Counted from the first letter of the stretch, positions 8,301 to 17,040 are shown. The stretch: DNA of 64,000 nucleotides from an uncultured Bacteroidales bacterium (GCA_949123685.1 CASBHZ010000006.1:1-64000); one strand, 5' to 3'. Program-made: numbers and translations. Notes: generated by a model not told the origin, from the sequence alone.

Positions 8301-11300
8301 GCCATGGCTGTCGTAAGAGTATTCGGTGCGTTCGACCTGGTTACCGTTGACGTATTTTACTGCCGCTATCGGCTGCCTGTGCCGGTGTTCCGCGAAAAGC
8401 AGCCTTTCCACGTACCGGTCGTCTCCTCTTGTTGTCGTAACCTTGACATCGGTTGCAAACCCTACGCTGTATATGTCACTCTCATCGGCATTGGTGCCGT
8501 AAGTAGTCTCCTTGAGGATCTTTATTCCGTCCGAATACGTCGCTGTTTCGGTCAGCGGGAATCCGTACCGGTCATAGGTGTATGAAAAGTCAGCGGTATA
8601 TCCTGTAAGCAGGTTCTTCTCGGTCTTTGTATCAAGCAGTATTATCTTTTTTCCGCCCGGTTTTATGTCGACGGAATAGTTGGTGTATGTCTCGAAAGAA
8701 GGGGAGACAACACTGACCGGTACGCTGTGGTTGTAAGGGTCGTATGTGCTCACGGTCATGTCACCGTGGCTGTCGAACGATGTGACCTTTTCGAAACCAC
8801 GGAAACCGAGTCCCATGCGGTGGAGTACCGCGTTCTCATAGGCATATGTACTCTCACTGCATAGTTTTCCGTCAATAAGTGATTCGGTACGTGCGAGCAC
8901 CATCATCGGCTCGCGTATGGATACGTAAGGGAAGGCATTCTTGGAGCTATGGGTGTAGTTGCCACCCTCCAGATGTGAATCACAGAGAGATCGGTAGTCA
9001 TTCTTCTCAATCAGCCCGAGACTGCTAATCATGCCCGTAAGAAGTTGCTCGCGCGACTTGTCCTTAATGAAGGAATACTTTGTCACTTTCCCTTTATGGA
9101 GGCATAGCAACTGTGAGAACGGGTTGCAGCTGTTGATGTCCGTTGGCACGAGAATAGAATTCGCAGATGCGAACTGGGTGCGTATGCTCGTTGTCCATGG
9201 TCGTCCTGACGCGGATGCGAACGTGTCGAAACCGGATGAATCATATTTGATTATGTCTGTTCTCCCATCGGAATCTATATCTTGGGTAACAAACCCCGAA
9301 CCGTCATCTGTCGGTTTGCCAGGTCCCAAAGAGGTGGAATTTATGAACTTTCCGTCTCCGCTTGAATAGTATATTGTCCAATTATTGGTATTTCCTGTGG
9401 TTCCGCGTTTAGGGGAAACCGCCAAATCAACGAGTCCGTCACCATTGAACTCACCGGTGAAAATGTCCTTGTCAGCAAGTTGTAAGCGGCTTGGAAGATA
9501 GCGTGACGCAAGGAGCCTCAGTTTCAATGCCCCGTCATCGGATATGTCAAAAGTATAGGTATGACATCCGGACTCATTTATCAGGCAGATATCTGTCTTG
9601 CCATCACCGTCAACATCAAATGCCATAAGTTTGTCGGAGTTGTTAGCGGCATGATGCTCGTCAGTTACATTCGTGCCCATTAACAAAAGCTTGAAATCGA
9701 ATTCACGTCCGTTATAGAGAATCCTGTCGTTCTCCAGATCGAAGAGATAGCATCTTGTCGGTATTGCCGTGTCATTGCAGGGATTGTGCATGCAGACTGC
9801 GAGCACTTCCATTTTCCCGTCACCATTGAAATCACCGGGGTAGAAGAACTTGGGCTGTACACTGCCCACATTATGCTCGTCGACATGTAGCGTTTCAAAA
9901 TCGTACGTACGCGTGTAAAGGCGCTGGAGTCCCGTGTGTAAATTTGAACGTAATACAGTGAATGAGAGACGGTCAAGGTGCATATGCTGGTAATTGTTGA
10001 CCTTTACGACAAACTCTTCCTGTCCACCTCTGAGGTTGGCACAGAATATGTCAACGAATCCAGTTCCGGTCACAAGACTGGGCATTGGGGATGCAAAACT
10101 TTCAGACAGACCGGTGTACAGAAAGATTTTTTCATCATCCAGATATTTGTTTTCAAGCCTGTTCGTCTCTTTTCTGAAAGCTGCTCGAGACTGATATTTA
10201 TGCCAGCATGTATTCTTGTTTGGAAGTACGATGAGTCCGTCGTCGGTGTTACCGTAATTGAAACGCCCCTTTACAACTTTGATCATTTTTTTGTCATCAG
10301 ACTCGTACCATTCAATAAGTTGTGTCGTGTCAACTTTGTATCTTTCCTCTGTACGTCCACTGCCGTAAATGAAGCGTATAGGGTTGAATTGATCTTGCCC
10401 TGAAGAGTATTCAATTGATGACAGGTGTGACACATCGTTGTGAAGCGAAAGATTGAGAGTGTATTCTCCCATTGTCAGTTCCCCGTGTAGACATGTAATT
10501 GATGCAAGGTGTTTCCTGATTGCTGTGTATTTACCGCTGATGTATGTTGTGATTGGATCTGTCCTTTCTCTGTAAGCGAACTTTAAGGAGGCTCCGTTGT
10601 ATTCAATTTTTGAGATGAAATAATAGTTGTCTTCAAGACTATAGACATATGTTGCAATGTTTCCGTGGATGTCGGAAACTGATGTTATAGGATAATAAAG
10701 TGTGTTTTCCGAATTCGAGGTATATCCGAACCGGGCGGTGCTTCCATCCGGATATGACACCTTGAAATACGTCATGACGGTTCCGGATATATAGCCAGTT
10801 GCCTTGATGTTGCCCTGTTCGGACTCGTAGGTGATTGAACCGGAAGATGAGGAATCGGTTTTAATGAGCCTTATCCCGTCAATATAGAATGAGTCCGAGT
10901 TGTTCATCTGGATGCCCTCACGTTTATTATCGTGGAAAGGGTTCTTACCTCCTCTTGTGATTATAGGTATGCCGGAGAGTGCCCAGCCTTGCCCGACCAC
11001 CGAGTTTCCCGACTGGCTATTATAGGCAAGGGATATTTGGGGCTGGAAGCCGTTCATTCCCGGATATGCCTTGATTGGAACCTCATATGTCTTGGCACCT
11101 GTCTGTGTCATTCCAGACTTTATTTCTATCTCCCCGACAGTATTTGTCTTGTCGATCTGAGCAACGTCTGGAAGTATGGGATTTGAGATGCTTGAGGTAT
11201 ATCCTGTGATGACACTTGCAGGGGATATTTCTGCATGTGAATCTCTCAAAAGAGAGTCAGGGTAATGGCATTCTCTTACTTCCGGATATAATGCCCGTAG

Positions 11301-11471
11301 GAGGGAATCTTCATATGCCGCGAAGCGTTCTTCCGACCATCCATCGAACGGGTTCGAACCTTTTATGGAATCGGTGGGAGATTTTTCATTTCTTGTGGAA
11401 GCATAAGTCGGTTGCAATATTGTTGCAAATATTGCAAGAAAGATTAGAAGATAGTGGTTGAGTTTGTTCAT
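5349..11471 (-). CDS. Secreted SpvB/RHS polymorphic toxin
   Basis: 2040 aa. Order of parts: signal peptide 1-24; SpvB-like domain from about residue 110 (VPIKAYPGMNGFQPQISLAYN); FG-GAP/VCBS repeats around 540-760 (DFNGDGKMEVLAV, DVDGDGKTDICL, EFNGDGLVDLAV, DIDSDGRTDII); many YD repeats from about 1000 to 1700 (TYTYDAYGRV); RHS core 1742-1782 (YDPLTGRFLSPDPY...NNPFKYVDRDG); a Gly/Ala-rich hydrophobic stretch 1783-1923; and a variable tip 1924-2040. Such proteins form a shell around the tip and deliver it to rival cells. The tip carries LILDVLDNKNHVIYDWKFG, an ILD...DWK pattern like a PD-(D/E)XK nuclease. It heads a cluster with two immunity candidates. Promoter at 11533-11563. Confidence 0.92.
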   Translation of the reverse strand: MNKLNHYLLIFLAIFATILQPTYASTRNEKSPTDSIKGSNPFDGWSEERFAAYEDSLLRALYPEVRECHYPDSLLRDSHAEISPASVITGYTSSISNPILPDVAQIDKTNTVGEIEIKSGMTQTGAKTYEVPIKAYPGMNGFQPQISLAYNSQSGNSVVGQGWALSGIPIITRGGKNPFHDNKREGIQMNNSDSFYIDGIRLIKTDSSSSGSITYESEQGNIKATGYISGTVMTYFKVSYPDGSTARFGYTSNSENTLYYPITSVSDIHGNIATYVYSLEDNYYFISKIEYNGASLKFAYRERTDPITTYISGKYTAIRKHLASITCLHGELTMGEYTLNLSLHNDVSHLSSIEYSSGQDQFNPIRFIYGSGRTEERYKVDTTQLIEWYESDDKKMIKVVKGRFNYGNTDDGLIVLPNKNTCWHKYQSRAAFRKETNRLENKYLDDEKIFLYTGLSESFASPMPSLVTGTGFVDIFCANLRGGQEEFVVKVNNYQHMHLDRLSFTVLRSNLHTGLQRLYTRTYDFETLHVDEHNVGSVQPKFFYPGDFNGDGKMEVLAVCMHNPCNDTAIPTRCYLFDLENDRILYNGREFDFKLLLMGTNVTDEHHAANNSDKLMAFDVDGDGKTDICLINESGCHTYTFDISDDGALKLRLLASRYLPSRLQLADKDIFTGEFNGDGLVDLAVSPKRGTTGNTNNWTIYYSSGDGKFINSTSLGPGKPTDDGSGFVTQDIDSDGRTDIIKYDSSGFDTFASASGRPWTTSIRTQFASANSILVPTDINSCNPFSQLLCLHKGKVTKYSFIKDKSREQLLTGMISSLGLIEKNDYRSLCDSHLEGGNYTHSSKNAFPYVSIREPMMVLARTESLIDGKLCSESTYAYENAVLHRMGLGFRGFEKVTSFDSHGDMTVSTYDPYNHSVPVSVVSPSFETYTNYSVDIKPGGKKIILLDTKTEKNLLTGYTADFSYTYDRYGFPLTETATYSDGIKILKETTYGTNADESDIYSVGFATDVKVTTTRGDDRYVERLLFAEHRHRQPIAAVKYVNGNQVERTEYSYDSHGNVTGKTVKPYESTNGLTYAYTYTQDGLLSGETDPWGCSRTYTYDAYGRVSAIQDYTGTTSISYDPFGREISRSFPDNTQRITTYEWTKAGSPGICTISTESTGEPPISESLDALGRTVRNCDTRFDGKIRKIDRTYDIHGNLARESLPFRGSTASQWTDYEYDTHNRLLTVSEPSGRHTLYSYDGAAVTTTEDNVPIRRTYDSQGHLLTSTDAGGGVLSYDRAADGQPATIQAPLGLTTWIYYDRYRRLSCLGDAAAGSINSYYDEWGNLSRRSSDGKEIKYEYDGLNRLKKIITPELITTYTYDSNNRLTSVSSDNGTSQTITYDNCGRVATRLEVGVNGIWMRRDYSYADGNVNSIKYTTWTGLELTEEYTYANGTFVEGKVNGISVYRLDAEDTSGNPEQIQTQSITQKYSWSSGGLPERRTAYIEKSHNIQDYSYDFDPSTSNLTRREDLVNGQSEGLAYDNLNRLVSTDTQEFSYNYWGNITDRSDVGAFGYNYFYKPHAITDITPYGDSMPARTQEISYTSFSRPDSISENRVKAYFTYNGISDRVRMHVTRGNIQLLDRHYLGGCYECDVWDSSPFEKLYLFGDYYDAPAIYATERDYNVTCNILRDYLGSITHLIDSNGYVLQEMSYDAWGGLRNPLTLEKFDKSPNGDPELLLGRGYTGHEHLPWFGLINMNARLYDPLTGRFLSPDPYIQMPDYLQSFNRFSYALNNPFKYVDRDGEFLWLAVAAFVGATINVAVHWNDISSASGWNMVGRLAGYAFTGAVAGGVSAAVGVAVAGALGGTMMGVAAGTTGFINGAITGASMGASSGFILGTGNSLMYGNDFGDSLLDGLKEGAIDGLTGGVTGGVSGGVKALNQSRNFWTGKYSTRMLVQRAATNAELHIGGKGHAAGSRKHKYATDVLKRYQSMVEERHLTFGDSKKLDGKKLILDVLDNKNHVIYDWKFGYPDKTPFMLNQSIQMQKYRKAWGYPTIIIKP

Positions 11472-11532
11472 GATTGTTAAATTGCTTCAGTTTTATTGGA
11501 AATTTATAGTGACTGCAGCGGATGTCATATGG

Positions 11533-11563
11533 CAAATTTAACAATACATATCTATAAACCAAA
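11533..11563 (-). promoter_or_regulatory. Promoter of the RHS cluster
   Basis: On the minus strand TTTG (11560-11563), a 19-bp spacer and TAAATTTG (11533-11540) match the Bacteroidota consensus exactly. Start of transcription near 11527, giving a leader of about 55 nt before the RHS ATG at 11471. Confidence 0.75.
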
Positions 11564-11635
11564 ATATTTTTGCAAGAACTTTGCAATATATTTTGGTAGA
11601 GGATTATGATTTTGAAATTGAGTTTATGTTGTTGT

Positions 11636-12217
11636 TCAGAAGAGTTTGAGTTCTTGGTAGAGTCGGTGGACGGGAAGCCCCATGACATTGTAGAAACTGC
11701 CGTTTATCCATTCCACTGCAATGCAACCAATCCACTCCTGGATGCCATAGGCGCCGGCTTTGTCAAGAGGCAGATAGTTCTCTACATAATAGGTTATGTC
11801 TTCTTCGGATAGTTCTGCAAATTTGACCTCTGTTTCTGAAGTGAAAGAAGTGCGCCGATCAGCAGTGAGTATGCAGACACCTGTGATGACCGTGTGGACT
11901 TTTCCTGAAAGTTCCTTTAACATTTGCACTGCCTCTGAGGAGTTTTTAGGTTTGCCATAAACTTTCTCATCTTTAATGACCAAAGTATCGGCTGTGATTA
12001 TCATTTCATTGCCACGAATATTTTCAAGATATGCGTCAGCCTTTTTATTGGCTATGTATTGAGGAACTTCAGTTTTAGGCATATCTTCAGGATATGATTC
12101 ATCAATCCCTCCAAGACTGATCGGACTGAAGGGTATTCTTAAATCTGACAACAATTCTCTGCGTCGAGGAGATTTGCTTGCCAAAAGAATATGATATTTG
12201 TTTAGATTCTCAAGCAT
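11636..12217 (-). CDS. maf: Maf-like nucleotide pyrophosphatase
   Basis: 193 aa, Maf/Ham1-type fold, hydrolyses non-canonical or modified nucleoside triphosphates (dTTP/UTP or m7GTP type) to monophosphates, guarding nucleotide pools. Seen: LLASKSPRRRELL at 11-23, TADTLV with the catalytic Asp, YGKP, and DKAGAYGIQEW near residue 155. Length is normal. The start codon at 12217 directly follows one end of a TAAGTAAGTAA repeat element that fills the gap to kdsC, so the 5' leader of this gene is made of repeat sequence. Probably read with kdsC and the genes upstream on the minus strand, though the repeat may bring its own promoter. Confidence 0.92.
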   Translation of the reverse strand: MLENLNKYHILLASKSPRRRELLSDLRIPFSPISLGGIDESYPEDMPKTEVPQYIANKKADAYLENIRGNEMIITADTLVIKDEKVYGKPKNSSEAVQMLKELSGKVHTVITGVCILTADRRTSFTSETEVKFAELSEEDITYYVENYLPLDKAGAYGIQEWIGCIAVEWINGSFYNVMGLPVHRLYQELKLF

Positions 12218-12221
12218 AATA

Positions 12222-12406
12222 TAAGTAAGTAATAAAAATTAACCGACATATGTAAGTAATGAAATCTTGCACTATAAAACTTGTTCTTTTTGGCTATTTT
12301 TACCTTGTAATTCAGTCGCATATGCCTATATGCTCCTTCATCACGCAGCAAAAATATCTCAAAAATAACTACGTTTTATATGTGCATTAATTTTTTTACT
12401 TACTTA
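12222..12406. mobile_element. MITE-like element with TAAGTAAGTAA ends
   Basis: A 185-bp non-coding block that fills the maf-kdsC gap. Its ends are inverted repeats of about 20 bp: TAAGTAAGTAATAAAAATTA from 12222, and TTAATTTTTTTACTTACTTA at 12387-12406 (near complement). Nested inside are GCACTATAAAAC (from about 12269) and GTTTTATATGTGC (about 12372), again nearly complementary, so the whole block could fold back. 27 nt at its left end (12220-12246) recur without mismatch before the gene at 19488. No coding capacity. Fits a non-autonomous element; the transposase source is unknown. Confidence 0.55.
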
Positions 12407-12411
12407 ATGAT

Positions 12412-12936
12412 TTACCATCCGAAAGCATGTGCATCCGAAAGCCATTCGTTTTTTGATTTAAGCACTTGTTCCACAACATCTCTCACACATCCGTATCCTC
12501 CATCAAATCTGGATACATAGAGCGCGGTTTCTCTTACCTCCCATGCTGCATCACGTGGTGCACACGGAAGTCCTGCAATGCGCATGCATTTTAAATCGGG
12601 AATATCGTCACCCATATATATGACTTCTTCATTTTTCAATCCGTTATTTTCAATCCATGTCTGGAATATTTCAAGTTTATGGGATGCTTTCTGGAATATA
12701 TCCTTAAAACCAAGCGCCTGATATCTGTTTTTTATAGCCACAGTGTTCCCGCCTGTGATTATAGCAAGTTTATAACCGAGTTTGGCAGCGAGTTGCAAGG
12801 CGTATCCGTCTTTGATATTAGCCATTCTCAAGGGTTCTCCTTCCTCCGACATCGGGATTACGGAAGGGGAGAGGACACCGTCTACATCAAAGACGAATCC
12901 CTTGATTTTTGTCAAGTCATAATTTATTCCGCTCAT
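12412..12936 (-). CDS. kdsC: KDO-8-phosphate phosphatase (HAD, KdsC)
   Basis: 174 aa, cytosolic type C0 HAD phosphatase that makes free KDO for lipopolysaccharide core. Seen: FDVDGVLS with nucleophile and acid/base Asp17/Asp19, TGG at about 61-63, and GDDIPD at 109-114 for Mg2+ binding; there is no cap domain, as expected for KdsC. Length matches the family. It lies 16 bp downstream of the DUF2520 gene, in one minus-strand unit. The KDO activation enzyme KdsB is encoded 44 kb away in the same window. Start ATG at 12936. Confidence 0.92.
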   Translation of the reverse strand: MSGINYDLTKIKGFVFDVDGVLSPSVIPMSEEGEPLRMANIKDGYALQLAAKLGYKLAIITGGNTVAIKNRYQALGFKDIFQKASHKLEIFQTWIENNGLKNEEVIYMGDDIPDLKCMRIAGLPCAPRDAAWEVRETALYVSRFDGGYGCVRDVVEQVLKSKNEWLSDAHAFGW

Positions 12937-12952
12937 ATCTAAATTTCAGTAC

Positions 12953-13666
12953 TTATTTATGATGTGTTGATATAATGGAGGAGCTAAGGGTTTTGTATAT
13001 ATTTGCCAATTCCTTATCGGAATTTAGGAACGAAAGGTGGGAGTCTATGGTTTTACTGTCTTGGCGCACCGCCGGTCCTGTTTGAGACTCGAACGGGGAG
13101 AGGCGTTCCGTCTTTTTTAATGTCTCTTTCAGGAGAGGGCGGATCATGTCGAAACACATTCCATTCTCGGTAAGCAATCTGTCGGATATGTTCCAAAGAT
13201 GATTAGTGAAATTGCAAGCGAAAACAGACGCTACATGCAATACTTTCCTTTTTTCCGAATCTGCAATATGAATATTTGAACTTATTAATGAAGCTAAACA
13301 TGTTAACTGCTTTTCCGTATCTTTGTCTGCGGCCTCGATAAAAAAAGGAATTTCAGAATAATTAAGGTCTGCGCCTTTTGTAAAGGTCTGTAACGGATAA
13401 AACACACCTGTTTTTTCGTTTCTGAAACTCAAAATGTTCAGAGGAGCAGATCCGGAGGTGTGGGCTATGATTCCTTTAGTGGCAGGCATTGATTTTGCAA
13501 CTGACGATATTGCGTTGTCAGATACGGAGATCAATGTAATGTCCGCGTCATTGTTAAATCCTTCGAAAGTGTGAGGGTTGACAATAGCGACATCAGCTTT
13601 GCCCATAAAGGCTTTGTGTAAGTGAGTTGCCACATTCCCTCTCCCTATAATGTTTATCTTCATCAA
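12953..13666 (-). CDS. Rossmann-fold DUF2520 protein
   Basis: 237 aa. N-terminal NAD(P)-binding motif IIGRGNVA (residues 6-13) followed by VSDNAI and HTSGS, then a helical C-terminal domain (FACNFTNHLW...LLKETLKKTERLSPFESQTGPAVRQD) with the GPAxRxD pattern of DUF2520. The family looks like ketopantoate or pyrroline-carboxylate reductases but its substrate is not known. Start could be ATG 13666 or the next codon 13663. Upstream gene ends 20 bp before it, downstream kdsC follows after 16 bp, so all are likely one operon. Confidence 0.85.
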   Translation of the reverse strand: MMKINIIGRGNVATHLHKAFMGKADVAIVNPHTFEGFNNDADITLISVSDNAISSVAKSMPATKGIIAHTSGSAPLNILSFRNEKTGVFYPLQTFTKGADLNYSEIPFFIEAADKDTEKQLTCLASLISSNIHIADSEKRKVLHVASVFACNFTNHLWNISDRLLTENGMCFDMIRPLLKETLKKTERLSPFESQTGPAVRQDSKTIDSHLSFLNSDKELANIYKTLSSSIISTHHK

Positions 13667-13686
13667 TCAAAAATTATTTATCTTTT

Positions 13687-14802
13687 TTAATTGCTTTCTA
13701 TATCTCTCAGCGTTGTAAGAAGGTTCATAGGGGAGAAGATTCCTCCCATTGTTAGATGCTTCAGGAAGTTGATTTCTGAATCTGATGCATTCTCGGAGGA
13801 TATGCGGTGCTGTATATCTATTGCTACCCGTCCCATAGTGTCTCTAAGGTTTATTTCCACACACGGATTTATGTTGCGTTCCGATGTAACGAGCATGTCG
13901 ATTCCCAATGGTCCGGCATAATATGGAGCCACATAGTTTTCGAGCAGGAGTCTCTGTCTTTCTATAATTTCAGATAGATTATTCCCCTTTTTATATACAT
14001 CAATCTGTTGGAGTATGTAGGCAACTATGTTATCCTGAGGGGCAACTATGTTTGATTTGTATTTCCCCCTTTTTGATGTTATGAACGTTGACACACCGAG
14101 AAACATTGCTTTTCCGTCGCGACATTCCCATTCTGTAGCGAAATCCAATGCCCTGGAATATGCCTTTTCTCCCATCACGCTTCCTTGAGAGCGTATTATT
14201 CCCCTTAACCAAGGTTCAATATGCCTTTTTTCAAGATCCTTAGTATAAAGCAAACCTCTTCCGGAACTGCTCCAGGGCGCCTTGAAATATACTTCTTCAT
14301 TTTCTTGCCAGAAGCTTAATGCATCACCTATGTTTGTAAATTCACGGGGTATCTTGATTTCTTCATTTCTCACATCCTCCATATTCAGGATGAAAGGTAT
14401 TGTGAGTTTACGGTGTGATAGGTTTCTAAGAATATTTATTTCTTCCTTGTTGGGTATCAACATTTCATTCACACCAAGCGATGTGAGCCATTTGCATAGG
14501 GTCTTGTTCCATCCCCATGGTCTTATTTCAACATCTTTTTGATTCTCAGTGAATGCGGATACGTGCTGGGGGAGAACGAGTTTCATCCCTTTTTCAGAAA
14601 TCAAGTCTACAAACGGATGATTAGCTTGCAGGGTTCCTGAAGTGCCCTCCGGCAGCAGGATTGCGTCTCCCGGACTCGCATATAAAGCCGGAAGAAGCGA
14701 CAGGCTCCTCTTTATGGCAAGTATGGAAACCGGAGGTGTATAATTTTCCGAATTAGATGCCAGCGCATAGTCTGTGTCCGGGTTGAAAATATGCAGAATC
14801 AT
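13687..14802 (-). CDS. ATP-grasp-like protein of unknown function
   Basis: 371 aa, cytosolic. Seen: VYFKAPWSSSGRGL (ATP-grasp nucleotide-binding lysine and loop, about residues 172-185) and GPLGIDMLV...PCVEINLRDTMG (metal-binding E-x-N near residues 320-335). This pattern marks an ATP-dependent carboxylate-amine or similar ligase. It is a known type of conserved hypothetical in Bacteroidales; I cannot name its substrate. It starts the minus-strand run ATP-grasp, DUF2520, kdsC, maf. About 145 bp separate it from rpoZ. Confidence 0.75.
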   Translation of the reverse strand: MILHIFNPDTDYALASNSENYTPPVSILAIKRSLSLLPALYASPGDAILLPEGTSGTLQANHPFVDLISEKGMKLVLPQHVSAFTENQKDVEIRPWGWNKTLCKWLTSLGVNEMLIPNKEEINILRNLSHRKLTIPFILNMEDVRNEEIKIPREFTNIGDALSFWQENEEVYFKAPWSSSGRGLLYTKDLEKRHIEPWLRGIIRSQGSVMGEKAYSRALDFATEWECRDGKAMFLGVSTFITSKRGKYKSNIVAPQDNIVAYILQQIDVYKKGNNLSEIIERQRLLLENYVAPYYAGPLGIDMLVTSERNINPCVEINLRDTMGRVAIDIQHRISSENASDSEINFLKHLTMGGIFSPMNLLTTLRDIESN

Positions 14803-14947
14803 ATTTAAACAGCTTCTTAATCTAATAGTAGACGCGTATTGAATAAGTACTTATTAAAAAAGATATGTCAGGATTTCGCCTGACATATCTTTCAATTTAT
14901 ATGGTCATTCTTGCAATCATATTTTGATTTGCGAGTGAATATTCTAT

Positions 14948-15283
14948 TTAGTCGTCCAGACGATCCTTCTCTTTCAGCGGGTTTGAGAAATAAAGTTTGT
15001 GCTCCACGTATTCCTGGGTTGCAATCAACGTGGGTTTGGGAAGTTTTTCGTAGAATCTGGAGATTTCGATTTGCTCACGATTCTCAGAAACTTCCTCGAG
15101 ATTATCGGTTGATGCAAATTCTTGAAGTTTACGTTCAAGCTCCTTCTTCAGCTCTACGGAAATCTGGTTGGCGCGTTTGCCTATTACGCAAACAGTTTCG
15201 TAAACATTTCCGGTTTGCTCCGCCATGGCGATCATGTCGCGAGTCACCGTATTAAGCGGGGCGTTGGTTTTCTTATAATCCAT
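14948..15283 (-). CDS. rpoZ: RNA polymerase omega/Rpb6-like subunit
   Basis: 111 aa. Bacteroidota-type omega: N-terminal helix with NTVTRDMIAMAEQTGNVYETVCVIGKRANQIS, the RPB6/omega signature, followed by a charged coiled region (ELKKELERKLQEF) and a variable tail. It helps assemble core RNA polymerase by clamping beta-prime. It lies 50 bp downstream of bamD in the same direction, a usual order in this phylum. Start ATG at 15283. Confidence 0.88.
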   Translation of the reverse strand: MDYKKTNAPLNTVTRDMIAMAEQTGNVYETVCVIGKRANQISVELKKELERKLQEFASTDNLEEVSENREQIEISRFYEKLPKPTLIATQEYVEHKLYFSNPLKEKDRLDD

Positions 15284-15333
15284 AAGTTCTATTATGATTT
15301 ATGTCAGTTCACTAAATTATTTAAATAACGCAA

Positions 15334-16134
15334 TTAGAGGTTAGCATGTTTGCTTGCGATTTTGAAAATCGTTTCAGCCTCTTTTTTGTGTTTAGAGTCC
15401 GGATAATTGTTGATAAAGGAATAATATTCGTCAACAACATCGCGATATCTATCGGCTTGACGCTCGTTTACACTCTGCTTTGCTTCCTGAAATTTGGATT
15501 TCAAAATCAGGAGCTCAAAATCTTCCTTATATTTTGAATAAGGGTAATCTTTAAGCGCGTTTTGGGAAACAATGATTGCCGATTCATAATTGTTGCCCAT
15601 ATAGTTACCCAGATTATAATACAACTGGGCATTTTGCAATTCCTTAAGGGTTAGCTTGTCCTGCATCTCGAAAATGGCATTCTGGGCAATCGTTACCCTG
15701 TCGCTCTTCGGAAAATAATCAAGAAATCCTTGAAGTTCCTCAATCGCCTTTATCGTGTTGGTCTGGTCAAGTTGAGGGTCGGGAGAATCAAGGTAGTAGC
15801 CATATCCGCTATAGAACCTGGCAAGTTCCGCATATTTCCCTTTGGGATACCGGTTGTAATATGTCTTGAAATAGACTGCAGAATTGGGATAATCCTTGTT
15901 TTCGTAGTAAGACATTGCTAAGAGGAACAATGCTTCCTCCCCCTTGGGGCCACCTCGCAAAGGAGTGACAATGCCGTCCAGGATCGTTGATGCCTGAAGA
16001 AACTTTTTCTGATCATATGCCCTTTTTGCATAGTCGAATTTATAATCGATATCATTACTCTTCAGAACTTTCGTGTATTCTCCACAGGAGGTAAAGATCA
16101 GAAGAAGTGGCAGGAAATATAATAGTTTACGCAT
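15334..16134 (-). CDS. bamD: Outer-membrane assembly lipoprotein BamD
   Basis: 266 aa from the ATG at 16132-16134; an upstream in-frame TTG would only add three residues. Signal peptide with lipobox IFTSC (Cys17) for lipid anchoring in the outer membrane. The rest is TPR-like (FLQASTILDGIV, EEALFLLAMSYYENKDYPNSAVYFKTYYNRYPKG, and similar), as in YfiO/BamD of the Bam complex that folds beta-barrel proteins. Followed by rpoZ. Only a -7 box (TAACTTTG, complement of 16161-16168) is clear as promoter. Confidence 0.92.
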   Translation of the reverse strand: MRKLLYFLPLLLIFTSCGEYTKVLKSNDIDYKFDYAKRAYDQKKFLQASTILDGIVTPLRGGPKGEEALFLLAMSYYENKDYPNSAVYFKTYYNRYPKGKYAELARFYSGYGYYLDSPDPQLDQTNTIKAIEELQGFLDYFPKSDRVTIAQNAIFEMQDKLTLKELQNAQLYYNLGNYMGNNYESAIIVSQNALKDYPYSKYKEDFELLILKSKFQEAKQSVNERQADRYRDVVDEYYSFINNYPDSKHKKEAETIFKIASKHANL

Positions 16135-16160
16135 TTTTTTCAAAAATTCACTTTGAACCG

Positions 16161-16260
16161 CAAAGTTAGTAAAAAAAATCGATATATTTTAGAAAGATGA
16201 TGAAATTTTAATTTGATGGCAGATATAACTTTATTTTTTCATATATTTCTATTAACTTTG
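16161..16260. promoter_or_regulatory. Divergent promoter region bamD / PASTA gene
   Basis: TAACTTTG on the minus strand (16161-16168) lies 27 bp before the bamD ATG. TAACTTTG on the plus strand (16253-16260) lies 21 bp before the PASTA gene start. Neither has a clear TTTG at 19-21 bp. Confidence 0.5.
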
Positions 16261-16281
16261 AAGGTCAAAATATCTTAAGTT

Positions 16282-17040
16282 TTGAAAAAGAATAGCAAAA
16301 AAATATCATACGATTGGGGAAGCAACTTCATTTCCCGCCATCCGGTGCTTGCAAACATCGGCATAATATGCATTATTGCGATATTAGGAATCTATGCAGT
16401 GTATGTGGCAATCGCATTGTTTACGAAACATGGGCATAGCGATGAGTTGCCCGGGGTGGAAGGCAAGACATATACGGAAGCGGTGAATATATTGCACAGT
16501 CACGGGTTCAAGGTGGATATCCGCGATTCGCTGTATCGCGAGGACATGAAGCCTGGGCGTGTGATTGAGCAGTTTCCCAAAGCTCATTCAATCGTGAAGC
16601 CCGGACGTAAGGTTTTCCTTTATATAAATGCCGTTCATCCGAGGGAGGTGATTATTGATGATGACAATAATCCGAACGAACTTGCTATGAAAGGCGTGTC
16701 ATTCCGTTCGGCGATGGCAAGGCTTGACGAACTTGGATTTAAAAATGTGAAGGTTGTCAAGGTGCTTGGTACAACGGATCGTGTGGTAAAGGTTTCGGCT
16801 AACGGCAAGGCTGTTCACAAGATGCAGAAAGTGCCCGTCACTGCATCCGTAGTCCTTGAGGTGTCTGACGGACGTCTCGGGGCGGTTAAAGATTCGCTGC
16901 AAAATGAAGAATTGATGCGTTATTATCAGGAAAATCCGGAGATTTATCAAACGGAAGAATCCGTGCCGGCTGAGGAACAGGAGTCATATTCTTCGGAGAG
17001 TGAGAATGAAGGGGAACAAAACACGTCATATCTTGAGTGA
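16282..17040 (+). CDS. Membrane-anchored PASTA-domain protein
   Basis: 252 aa. Starts with TTG at 16282: an in-frame TAA lies six bases upstream and no ATG occurs before the membrane helix. One membrane segment at about 21-47 (VLANIGIICIIAILGIYAVY), then two PASTA domains outside (about 52-118, GKTYTEAVNILHSHGFKV; and 138-197, FRSAMARLDELGFKNVKV) and an acidic tail. PASTA domains bind peptidoglycan or beta-lactams; here no kinase or penicillin-binding part is present. In Bacteroidota this gene usually precedes rluD, as here, with overlapping stop and start (TGATG). Confidence 0.85.
   Translation: MKKNSKKISYDWGSNFISRHPVLANIGIICIIAILGIYAVYVAIALFTKHGHSDELPGVEGKTYTEAVNILHSHGFKVDIRDSLYREDMKPGRVIEQFPKAHSIVKPGRKVFLYINAVHPREVIIDDDNNPNELAMKGVSFRSAMARLDELGFKNVKVVKVLGTTDRVVKVSANGKAVHKMQKVPVTASVVLEVSDGRLGAVKDSLQNEELMRYYQENPEIYQTEESVPAEEQESYSSESENEGEQNTSYLE

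Noticed and set aside
5349..11471. Repeated units in the RHS gene as a possible CRISPR or VNTR
   Set aside because: The repeats are diverged YD and FG-GAP protein repeats, not identical DNA repeats with spacers. No CRISPR array was found in the window.
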